A DNA stretch of 8,144 nucleotides. Origin: Alkalibaculum bacchi (lineage in GTDB: Bacteria > Bacillota > Clostridia > Eubacteriales > Alkalibacteraceae). Below, one piece after another: positions 1-5,347 of the stretch. Position 1 is the first letter of the stretch. Each line of letters opens with the position of its first letter. The stretch covers positions 1-8,144 of the forward strand of contig NZ_CALNCS010000264.1 in the NCBI RefSeq assembly GCF_937875145.1. Direction: 5' to 3'. The notes beneath the pieces are model-generated. The model was not told the DNA's origin. It did not search any database and saw only the letters and a program-made list of their open reading frames with translations. The position numbers and the translations under genes are program-made.

Positions 1-1
1 G

Positions 2-2017
2 TGCAATTACGGCTTTTGCCTTTGTATTCTGTGTGACCTCAGGAAGGGCTATAAAAATGACGGCAAGATGGTTTCTGATGATAACATTCAAAATATATCT
101 GCCAAGGCTGGCACATTTACTTATTTGTTTAATCAGGCAGTTTATCAGACAAGTGGGACAGCATGGTTTGACATAACAGATAATACTAGAAAACTGATTG
201 CAACAACAGTAAACTTTAGCATTACAATTACAGATCAGCTAGACCTGCCTATAGATAACAACAGCTACTGGTCAGCTGCCCAGTCGCTTCTTACCCACAT
301 TAGTGCAAATATGTCAAAGTGGCAGAATGACATAGACCAATCAGAGTTAAATACAACAAGCAAGCTAAATGATCTAATTAAGCAATTCCAAGACTCATTG
401 GCTCAGTATTCTGCTTTAATGAACACTTATGATGATAAGTTTACTTCCTTGCAGGGCTCTTGGCAGAATCAGATAGACAGCCTAAGTGAAAATACAGCGA
501 AACAAGCAGCAACAGACTTCAAAACTCAAAGAGATGCTTTGGAAGATGAGTTTACAGCCTTTGAAATTCAGCTTAAGAAAGATCTGTCTAATAAGCTACT
601 GGACTTAAATGATGTCCTCACTAGCCTATCTGAAACTACTGTTCCACAAGTTAATGATAGTATAAAGGCAGTAGCTGAGGAAGTAACAGATCTAACTAAC
701 CAGCTAAATGCTTTTGACTTCTCAAAGTATGCTACTCATAAAGACTTGGCAGCCTTGTCAGTACAGATAGACAGCATGTACACTAATAGTAAAATAGATA
801 ATATGCTGAGTGCAGTAGGCAAGGTAAAGACAGTAAATGGGCAGAAGCCAGATGGCTCAGGCGATGTGCTAGTAGCTGCAGGTAAGGTAAAGACCGTAAA
901 TGGGGAGTCTCCAGATAATAACGGTAACATTAGTATAGGTACAGGCAAGGTGCAGTCCGTTAATGGCAATATGCCAAACCAAGATGGGGATGTGCAAGTC
1001 CCTTCCTATGCACCTAACCTATTACTGGGAACCCAAAGCAAGCCTAAAACTGTTGACATGGGTTCATGGTCGGCTAATGCAGATGTTTACTCAATAGACC
1101 CAAGTATAGATTTGTCAGGGCAGACAGTGACAGTAAGTCTTAAGCTTGCTAAGTCTACCAATGACACAGCAGTTACCTTCGGGTATACAGATTCAACAGG
1201 CGCAGTGCAATATGCAAATGGCACTACTGTTCCTGCTGGAACAACTGGCTATTCTACTGTAACTCAGGTACTTCCAGCCAATGTCAAAAATATAGGTATA
1301 AGACCTTCATGGACTACTAGCACTGTAACAGGAACCTGTACTTATAGTGAAGCCAAATTGGCTGTATGGAAGTCCGCAGACTTGCCACCTGACATGGCTT
1401 GGGTACCTAATGAAGCAGACAAAGCTGATACAGCTGATGTCAACAGTAAGACTTCGGGTACAATCGTTACTGCTTACGATATTGCAAGCAAGAGCCTAAC
1501 CAGATTAACAGATAGCTACACAAACAAATGGCTAGTTGACCAAAGCGCACTCGGTCAGTTTGCTGATCAAATTAATCAGCTAAAAGGTCGCCAAACGGTT
1601 GACGCTCCCGATTTTAATACATTAACCGATACAGGTGTTTACCTCATAAGTAATCCTTGGAACGGTAAAAATTTTCCAGATCATTATCAGGGTGTGCTAG
1701 CTGTATTCAATGGCAACAGTCAAAGAATCACTCAGATTTATGCTGGCGATGATGGCGTAAGTGTATTTATGAGAATATATGGGGTGCTTAATGGCGTAAA
1801 TAGTTGGGGCAGCTGGAACCAGATAGCATGGACTAGCGACATCACTAGCTTGCAAAACGTTGTCAATGGCAAAGCAAATTCAACCGACATCACTAACTTG
1901 CAGAATCAGGTCACGGCACTACAACAAAATAGTCATAAGATTGTGCCGATTACACAGGCTGACTACGATAATCTAAGTACTAAAGATCCAAACACGATCT
2001 ATGCGATTGGAGGCTAA
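2..2017 (+). CDS. BppU-like baseplate/tail-fibre protein, 5' end outside the window
   Basis: A structural protein of the phage baseplate or tail fibre that probably carries the host-binding tip. The frame is open to the left edge. The first in-frame ATG (68) has no ribosome binding site and lies inside a BppU-type domain (FTYLFNQAVYQ, AWFDITDNTRKLIATTVNFS), so the true start is upstream. Counting from ATG 68: residues 1-70 resemble the end of a BppU N-terminal domain; about 75-230 are polar, heptad-like and probably coiled coil; 251-313 are three 21-residue VNG-P-G repeats; about 316-440 look like a beta-sandwich module; about 515-588 resemble a pyocin-knob domain (DFNTLTDTGVYLIS to WGSWNQIAW); the tail ends in TIYAIGG, common in phage fibres. 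Its last codons contain the ribosome binding site of the next gene. The first 55 bases read more like BppU in another frame (see findings). Family calls are from motif recall, not a search. Confidence 0.8.
   Translation, partial: CNYGFCLCILCDLRKGYKNDGKMVSDDNIQNISAKAGTFTYLFNQAVYQTSGTAWFDITDNTRKLIATTVNFSITITDQLDLPIDNNSYWSAAQSLLTHISANMSKWQNDIDQSELNTTSKLNDLIKQFQDSLAQYSALMNTYDDKFTSLQGSWQNQIDSLSENTAKQAATDFKTQRDALEDEFTAFEIQLKKDLSNKLLDLNDVLTSLSETTVPQVNDSIKAVAEEVTDLTNQLNAFDFSKYATHKDLAALSVQIDSMYTNSKIDNMLSAVGKVKTVNGQKPDGSGDVLVAAGKVKTVNGESPDNNGNISIGTGKVQSVNGNMPNQDGDVQVPSYAPNLLLGTQSKPKTVDMGSWSANADVYSIDPSIDLSGQTVTVSLKLAKSTNDTAVTFGYTDSTGAVQYANGTTVPAGTTGYSTVTQVLPANVKNIGIRPSWTTSTVTGTCTYSEAKLAVWKSADLPPDMAWVPNEADKADTADVNSKTSGTIVTAYDIASKSLTRLTDSYTNKWLVDQSALGQFADQINQLKGRQTVDAPDFNTLTDTGVYLISNPWNGKNFPDHYQGVLAVFNGNSQRITQIYAGDDGVSVFMRIYGVLNGVNSWGSWNQIAWTSDITSLQNVVNGKANSTDITNLQNQVTALQQNSHKIVPITQADYDNLSTKDPNTIYAIGG
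818..1006 (+). repeat. Three 63-bp in-frame repeats in the fibre gene
   Basis: Three consecutive 63-base units (818-880, 881-943, 944-1006) each encode 21 residues starting GKVKTVNG or GKVQSVNG, followed by P-x-x-x-G-D/N-V/I. This motif is common in Gram-positive phage fibres, where it probably forms a short trimeric shaft between coiled coil and globular modules. The units differ at the DNA level, so the duplication is not recent. Confidence 0.85.
2009..2013 (+). promoter_or_regulatory. Ribosome binding site of the first variable protein
   Basis: GGAGG lies inside the last codons of the upstream fibre gene, 11 bases before ATG 2025. It decides the start: the alternative in-frame ATG at 2001 precedes this site and has no such sequence before it. 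The overlap points to co-transcription and translational coupling of fibre and variable protein. Confidence 0.75.
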
Positions 2018-2024
2018 ACTAGAT

Positions 2025-2810
2025 ATGAGCTTAATTATTAATGGGACTGAGTGCGATACGTTGATTATTGGCAATAGCGTCTACAGATATATTGGGGAGT
2101 ACGCTAAAGTTGCCACAGCGAATGCTAACACACACAACGCAACATACCGAGGGCAGAGCTTGGGGTCGTTTAATGAAACTTTTGCAAATGATATTGATAA
2201 CGGCACATTCAACAATATGTGGGTGGGCGACTACTTTATAGTTAACAATCATACCTATAAGATTGCTGGCTTCAATTACAAATGTGGCCATGAAGAAAAT
2301 ACTGGACTTGCTAACCATTTGATCATGATTACTGATGTTTTAGGAACGCATGATATGAACTCAACCGATACAACAGAAGGTGGCTTCGCTGGCTCAAGCA
2401 TGTTTAAAGATGAAATTCCAGTTGTAGAGAAACAGCTTGCCACTGACTTCGGTGAACACTTGCTGAAGTTCAAATCGTACCTATCTACCAGCATTGACAG
2501 TTCAGGCGCTCCTAATGGTGGGCAGTGGTATGAGCTGACGGCTAACCTATGTAACAGTGCAATGTGGTGGGGCAGTCCCTCTCAATACAGTAACAACCAA
2601 AATGGCACTAAGTACAATATCGGTGATGAAGACACCCAGCTACCTATTATGAAATTACATACTGCCGAACAGAGCAGTGGCAGTAACTATGTATGGCTGC
2701 GGGACATATATAACTCCAGCAGCTTTGCTTATGCAAGCCTCGGTGGTTCTGCGTACTGGTACTACGCGAGCGGCTTTTACGGTGTTCGGGCTTTCTTCCT
2801 CATCGGGTAA
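2025..2810 (+). CDS. DGR variable protein 1, C-type-lectin-like tail-tip adhesin
   Basis: A 261-residue protein whose C-terminus is diversified by the adjacent retroelement; it is probably the phage's receptor-binding tip. Residues 1-35 are a short, protein-specific N-terminus, probably the attachment to the tail. From residue 36 (THNATYRGQSLG) to the end it is collinear with the second variable protein at 7105, sharing NGTF, GDYF, NHL, DTT-GGFAGS, FG, GAP, YNIGDE-QLP and WLRD. The end has the WLRD...FAYAS...GVRAFFLIG layout seen in DGR targets with a C-type-lectin (CLec) fold. VR1 encodes about residues 229-256; the FFLIG end is constant, as expected for a core strand of the fold. It follows the fibre gene directly and precedes the post-VR hairpin, avd, TR and RT. 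The lectin-fold assignment rests on DGR context and motif layout. Confidence 0.88.
   Translation: MSLIINGTECDTLIIGNSVYRYIGEYAKVATANANTHNATYRGQSLGSFNETFANDIDNGTFNNMWVGDYFIVNNHTYKIAGFNYKCGHEENTGLANHLIMITDVLGTHDMNSTDTTEGGFAGSSMFKDEIPVVEKQLATDFGEHLLKFKSYLSTSIDSSGAPNGGQWYELTANLCNSAMWWGSPSQYSNNQNGTKYNIGDEDTQLPIMKLHTAEQSSGSNYVWLRDIYNSSSFAYASLGGSAYWYYASGFYGVRAFFLIG
2709..2793 (+). repeat. Variable region VR1 of the DGR
   Basis: This segment aligns without gaps to the template repeat at 3352-3436 (offset 643). Within 2711-2791 there are 15 differences and 14 are at adenines of the template: changed template positions 3365, 3373, 3380, 3382, 3383, 3386, 3397, 3403, 3406, 3415, 3416, 3421, 3425 and 3434. 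The exception is template C3419, which is T2776 here. Nine of ten template AAY codons now encode Ser, Tyr, Leu or Gly; two template GAT codons became GGT and one GCT. This is the signature of adenine-specific mutagenic retrohoming. Confidence 0.95.
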
Positions 2811-2844
2811 TCGGCTAATCCAGCGACCCTTTAGGGGCGCTTTT
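2784..2844 (+). other. Post-VR block with hairpin, probable IMH and target-recognition region of VR1
   Basis: From GTTCGGG at the end of VR1 to just past the stop codon, 59 bases (2784-2842) match the block after VR2 (7942-8000) at 55 positions. It contains a hairpin at 2822-2841: arms AGCGACCC-T and A-GGGGCGCT with one A/G mismatch and a TT-centred tip. In the Bordetella phage DGR, an initiation-of-mutagenic-homing sequence followed by a hairpin or cruciform marks the target; by analogy this block would do so here. The template lacks the hairpin. The four T residues after the stem mean it may also act as a weak terminator. Confidence 0.75.
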
Positions 2845-2847
2845 CAA

Positions 2848-2881
2848 TTGGAAGAAAACTATGTATATTAATATTTTCCAA
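2848..2881 (+). repeat. Inverted repeat between VR1 and avd
   Basis: TTGGAA (2848-2853), then a bulged G and AAAA, can pair with TTTTCCAA (2874-2881), giving an AT-rich hairpin with the loop around 2860-2872. It lies just upstream of the avd ribosome binding site. The loop contains TATATTAATA-like sequence that could be a weak -10, but I see no good -35. Its function is unknown; control of the avd-TR-RT transcript is possible. Confidence 0.4.
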
Positions 2882-2898
2882 CCATAGAAAGGACAAAC

Positions 2899-3333
2899 AT
2901 GTCAGTACCCCAAAGCCATAGGAAGAAGTCAAGGTTTGAAGTCTTTCACAATATGGCAATGCTCCAAAAAGAATTAGTTCTGGACTTGATGACTGATTTT
3001 GGCATCACTAGAATGACAAACCTCGGTGAAGCACAGTTTTTAGATATTAAATTTGAACGGATAGTTAACTTATGTGGTGACATAGTTGGTGACACTAATC
3101 GGGCTAACGCAATTTACGTCACCAACAAACTAGAGTATGAACGCAGACGATTATATCAAGATCAAGCGATTGCCAACTGCAAAGTCTTAAAGCAAGAACT
3201 ACAGTCGATTGTTGATGTAATTACCGGCTTGAATATCAACAAGTACAAAAGACCGGTGTTGATGATTGACAAAGAGATTAATCTTATAAAAGCTTGGCGA
3301 AAATCCGACATCAAATTTAAAAAGAAATTATAA
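2899..3333 (+). CDS. avd: DGR accessory variability determinant (Avd-like protein)
   Basis: A 144-residue basic, mostly helical protein matching the Avd family by pattern: it begins MSVPQS-RKKSRFEVF, has ERRRLYQDQAIANC in the middle and ends LIKAWRKSDIKFKKKL. Avd is known as a small four-helix-bundle protein that forms a positively charged pentameric barrel, binds the reverse transcriptase and the template RNA, and is required for cDNA synthesis and retrohoming. The size (known Avd is about 125-130 residues), high Lys/Arg content and position between VR and TR-RT all fit. ATG 2899 has GAAAGGA (2887-2893) five bases upstream. The template repeat starts 19 bases after its stop, so it is probably on the same transcript as TR and RT. 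Confidence 0.9.
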   Translation: MSVPQSHRKKSRFEVFHNMAMLQKELVLDLMTDFGITRMTNLGEAQFLDIKFERIVNLCGDIVGDTNRANAIYVTNKLEYERRRLYQDQAIANCKVLKQELQSIVDVITGLNINKYKRPVLMIDKEINLIKAWRKSDIKFKKKL

Positions 3334-3351
3334 AATCCAATGGGTATTTTC

Positions 3352-3436
3352 TGTAACTCCAGCAACTTTGCTAATGCAAACAACGATGGTTCTGCGAACT
3401 GGAACAACGCGAGCAACTCTAACGATGTTCGGGATT
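3352..3436 (+). repeat. Template repeat (TR) of the DGR
   Basis: This is the invariant, adenine-rich donor copy of VR1, located between avd and the reverse transcriptase as in many DGRs. Between 3354 and 3434 I count 26 adenines. Ten codons in the VR reading frame are AAC or AAT, the codons known to give the widest amino-acid range after A-to-N mutation while avoiding stops. Homology with VR1 begins near 3352-3354 and fades after 3436, where the template reads GATTCACC and VR1 reads GCTTTCTTCC. That divergence right after GTTCGGG is the expected difference between IMH in VR and IMH* in TR and marks the donor. The RNA copy is the substrate of the reverse transcriptase. Confidence 0.95.
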
Positions 3437-3523
3437 CACCTTATGATGAGAATGGTTAAAACCAGAAAAATATGAGGAAGAAGGAGAAAATATCCATCTA
3501 TCTATAGAAAGGTAGTAAAAAGT

Positions 3524-3562
3524 ATGGCAGACGTGACCGGTTACGATCGTTGTTACTACTAG
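3524..3562 (+). CDS. Possible 12-codon leader peptide before the reverse transcriptase
   Basis: ATG 3524 begins a 12-residue frame, MADVTGYDRCYY, ending with TAG at 3560-3562. GAAAGGTAG (3507-3515) is correctly placed upstream. The reverse transcriptase start follows 4-13 bases after this stop and has no ribosome binding site of its own, so the short frame could deliver ribosomes by translational coupling. The same bases lie in the template RNA spacer and in a possible hairpin (3512-3518 with 3553-3559) that would mask the ribosome binding site. It may be only a chance frame in a functional RNA. Confidence 0.3.
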   Translation: MADVTGYDRCYY

Positions 3563-3575
3563 CTGCTTGTTTAAA

Positions 3576-4715
3576 ATGAATAATAGTATTTCAGATATGA
3601 ATAATTTGCACAAAGCCTATCTTAAAAGCAAGAAAGGCTCAGTGTGGAAGACACAGGTGCAGATGTATGAGCAAGACTACTTAAGTAAGCTTGCCCAAAC
3701 TAGTGACGAGCTTGAGAGCCACACTTATGTGCCAAAAGAGGGTGCTACTTTTGAAACGTTTGAGCGTGGCAAAAGACGTGTGATACGGAGCAACCCATTC
3801 AAAGATAGAGTGGTTAGGCGTTGCTTGTGTGATAAAGCACTAGTGCCACAGCTAAAGCCTTATCTAATCCATGACAATGGTGCTTCTCAAGCCGGTAAGG
3901 GAATTTCTTTTACTAGAAAACGGTTCGAGCAGCACTTGCATGAGTATTATCGAAAATATGGCACCAACGAGGGTTATATTCTGCTGATGGATTATAGCAA
4001 GTACTATGACAACATACGCCATGATAAGCTAAAAGAGGCAGTTCGTAAGCATATTCACGACCCAGAAGTTTTATGGCTGTTAGATTTAATTTTGAAGAAC
4101 TTTGAGATTGATGTTTCGTATCTTGACGATGAAAGATATAAACGCTGCCTTGAAATGAAGTTCAATAATGAGAAGCAGTACAAGCTAAGCCCAAAATTAC
4201 TAACTGGTCAAAAATTTATGGCAAAGTCACTTGCTATAGGTGACCAAGTATCACAGATTTGTAGTGTGTACTTCCCAACACCAATTGACAACTATATAAA
4301 AATTGTGAGAAGTGTTAGATGGTATGGTAGATACATGGACGATTCCTACATAATCAGCAATGATTTGGATTTCTTACATGAAATGTTAGATGAAATTACT
4401 AAAATTGCTAGCGAACTAGGAATTTTCATTAATCACAAGAAAACACATATCATGAAGCTAGAAAATGATTTTACATGGTTAAAGTTGAGATACCGATTGA
4501 CTGAATCTGGTCATCTGGTTAAGCGGATAAACCCCAAAACCATAACTAGAGAACGCAGGAAACTCAAAAAATATCGAAAGATGGTAAATCGTGGCGTTGT
4601 CCCGCTGACTGATGTGCAAAACTCTTTTAAGTCTTGGTATTGTAATTATCAAAAGATTATGCCATATCGAACAAAGCAAAATATGTTAAAAATTTACCAT
4701 GATTTGTTTGCTTAA
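3576..4715 (+). CDS. DGR-type reverse transcriptase
   Basis: This RNA-dependent DNA polymerase copies the TR RNA with adenine-specific errors into cDNA that replaces VR. From ATG 3576 it has 379 residues, normal for a DGR RT without extra domains. Visible RT motifs in order: KRRVIRSNPFKDRVVRRC in the fingers; HDNGASQAGKGISFTR at about 99-114; motif A LLMDYSKYYDNI with catalytic Asp139; LAIGDQVSQ with Gly222, Ser226 and Gln227, the LGxxxSQ-type motif of DGR RTs where group II intron RTs have QGxxxSP; YMDD at 253-256 with the two metal-binding Asp; GIFINHKKTHI; and W-KLRYRL. There is no maturase or endonuclease domain. The start is uncertain: TTG 3567 adds three residues and ATG 3597 removes seven, and none has a clear ribosome binding site. 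Together with Avd, TR and VR1 it makes a complete system. Confidence 0.95.
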   Translation: MNNSISDMNNLHKAYLKSKKGSVWKTQVQMYEQDYLSKLAQTSDELESHTYVPKEGATFETFERGKRRVIRSNPFKDRVVRRCLCDKALVPQLKPYLIHDNGASQAGKGISFTRKRFEQHLHEYYRKYGTNEGYILLMDYSKYYDNIRHDKLKEAVRKHIHDPEVLWLLDLILKNFEIDVSYLDDERYKRCLEMKFNNEKQYKLSPKLLTGQKFMAKSLAIGDQVSQICSVYFPTPIDNYIKIVRSVRWYGRYMDDSYIISNDLDFLHEMLDEITKIASELGIFINHKKTHIMKLENDFTWLKLRYRLTESGHLVKRINPKTITRERRKLKKYRKMVNRGVVPLTDVQNSFKSWYCNYQKIMPYRTKQNMLKIYHDLFA

Positions 4716-4720
4716 TGTAA

Positions 4721-4789
4721 TCGTTCGTGGTGAACGAATCTAGTAAATTTATGAAATTTAAATTTCACAGCCCACCAAGGGCTTTTTAT
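4721..4789 (+). terminator. Hairpin, palindrome and probable terminator after the reverse transcriptase
   Basis: Three elements follow the RT stop. TCGTTC (4721-4726) pairs perfectly with GAACGA (4732-4737) around a five-base loop. TGAAATTTAAATTTCA (4752-4767) is a perfect 16-base palindrome. AGCCC (4769-4773) pairs with GGGCT (4779-4783) around ACCAA and is followed by TTTTATT, the layout of a short intrinsic terminator. The last probably ends the DGR transcript; the role of the first two is unknown. Confidence 0.65.
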
Positions 4790-4811
4790 TATGATAGAAG
4801 ATAAAAATAGT

Positions 4812-4838
4812 AGTCCACCTTTTTAGGTGAACTTTTTA
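4812..4838 (+). terminator. Second intrinsic terminator downstream of RT
   Basis: AGTCCACCT (4812-4820) and AGGTGAACT (4825-4833) form a nine-position stem with one C/A mismatch and a TTTT loop, followed by a run of T (4833-4837). It is tandem with the preceding terminator and isolates the DGR transcript from the next unit. Confidence 0.75.
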
Positions 4839-4903
4839 ATGTAAAAATTAATTTATGAAAATAGCCTGGAAATCCCTGGATTTTAATCTGGGGATGGGTA
4901 GGG

Positions 4904-4931
4904 TTGGTTTGTAGTATAAATATGTTATACT
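4904..4931 (+). promoter_or_regulatory. Promoter with extended -10
   Basis: TTGGTT (4904-4909) lies 16 bases upstream of TATACT (4926-4931), which is preceded by TG (4923-4924), making an extended -10. It sits right after two terminators and before a long untranslated leader, so it probably starts the transcript for the XkdW-like and XkdX-like genes. The -10 abuts the left arm of a 13-bp inverted repeat. Confidence 0.6.
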
Positions 4932-5010
4932 ATTCTTGTAATTCAAGTAAATAATTATATGTGTCGAAAACCAAGATAAATAATTATTAAATTTATTAAT
5001 TACAAGAATA
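4931..5010 (+). repeat. 13-bp perfect inverted repeat around the transcript start
   Basis: TATTCTTGTAATT (4931-4943) is the exact reverse complement of AATTACAAGAATA (4998-5010). The left arm begins at the last base of the -10, so most of it would lie at the transcript 5' end or be bound as DNA. Between the arms, TAAATAATTAT occurs twice as a direct repeat (4948-4958 and 4977-4987). Either an operator pair for a repressor that loops the DNA, or the closing stem of a leader RNA, would explain it. Confidence 0.6.
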
Positions 5011-5035
5011 CTTATTGAAATTTAGTATCTTGCAT

Positions 5036-5170
5036 AAAGGAGGTACAAAGCTAAATGGTCAGGGACTGGCCATGGTAACAAGCTGAGTTCTGTGGGTTAG
5101 GTATTTGACTAGTTCAATATAACATCCTAAACACTACTCAGTGTTCCCAGAAATCCAGCACTTTAGTGCC
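5036..5170 (+). ncRNA. Candidate structured leader RNA
   Basis: This stretch can fold into compact neighbouring helices: ATGGTCA/TGGCCAT (5055-5073); TTC..TGGG with CCCAGAA (5088-5096 with 5146-5152); enclosed by that, TTAGG/CCTAA (5097-5101 with 5126-5130) and ACACT/AGTGT (5131-5144), forming a three-way junction; then GCAC-TTTA-GTGC (5158-5169). CTGAG (5083-5087) can also pair with CTCAG (5137-5141), an alternative that would compete with the junction. I do not recognise a named RNA family. It lies between a promoter (4931) and the first downstream reading frame (5268), fitting a cis-regulatory leader or a stand-alone RNA. Helices were found by eye only. Confidence 0.35.
5055..5078 (+). CDS. 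Seven-codon frame behind a strong ribosome binding site
   Basis: AAAGGAGGT (5036-5044), as strong as the site of the XkdX-like gene, stands ten bases before ATG 5055. The frame encodes only MVRDWPW and stops at TAA 5076-5078. It could be a leader peptide controlling the downstream genes, or the stump of a gene deleted during cassette exchange. Its codons coincide with the first hairpin of the candidate leader RNA, so translation would open that hairpin. Confidence 0.3.
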   Translation: MVRDWPW

Positions 5171-5267
5171 AGTGTAGTTCATGACTGACATAAGAATTCA
5201 ATCCAAAACTTAACTAATAGAATCCCTGCTTTGGAGCTAGTAAAGAAGTAGAGAGGAATAATAAATA

Positions 5268-5345
5268 ATGACAGATGTAAGAATTCAAGATTTTGGTGAA
5301 AATCCAAATGCAGATACTAGTAATGATTTCCAGAAAGGTAATTAA
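5268..5345 (+). pseudogene. Truncated N-terminus of a tail-fibre/variable protein gene
   Basis: Twenty-five codons closely match the start of the second variable protein: MTDVRIQDFGENPNADTSND here against MTDVRIQDFNENSKPDTNND at 7105. The similarity extends to the DNA and to the AATAAATAATG before both starts. After NDF the similarity stops and the frame ends with QKGN and TAA. The full gene continues with a segment (FVMTFNDNSESKTRLKDAF) typical of phage fibre N-termini, so this is probably the 5' stump of a deleted fibre gene. GAGAGG upstream (5251-5256) means it may still be translated. Its last codons hold the AAAGG of the following gene, so it may persist as a coupling leader. Confidence 0.65.
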
Positions 5346-5347
5346 AA

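Larger units (their letters stand above)
3340..3566 (+). ncRNA. Predicted DGR template RNA (TR plus spacer)
   Basis: In the Bordetella phage DGR the RNA that spans the end of avd, TR and a spacer of about 140 nt before RT is the template and primes its own cDNA in the spacer. Here TR ends near 3436 and RT starts at 3567 or 3576, a spacer of very similar length with no other clear gene. It contains GTAGTAA (3512-3518) pairing with TTACTAC (3553-3559) and two small palindromes, ACCGGT (3536-3541) and ACGATCGT (3543-3550), so a folded spacer is plausible. The RNA ends are inferred and cannot be read from the sequence. Confidence 0.55.

Noticed and set aside
736..969. 77-codon minus-strand frame rich in Pro, Thr, Leu and Phe
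   Set aside because: Antisense to the 63-bp repeats of the fibre gene; no independent start signals.
3162..3416. Open frame of 84 codons on the minus strand across avd and TR
   Set aside because: It is antisense to the well-supported avd gene and TR, has no ribosome binding site, and is a by-product of the coding composition.
3567..4715. Group II intron or retron reverse transcriptase
   Set aside because: There is no maturase or endonuclease domain and no intron or retron RNA. The SQ motif, Avd neighbour and TR/VR pair identify it as a DGR enzyme.
5055..5175. A tRNA or group I/II intron in the structured segment
   Set aside because: TAGTTCAAT resembles a T-loop, but no acceptor stem or anticodon arm fits, and I see no intron core or domain V. 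I leave it as an unnamed structured region.
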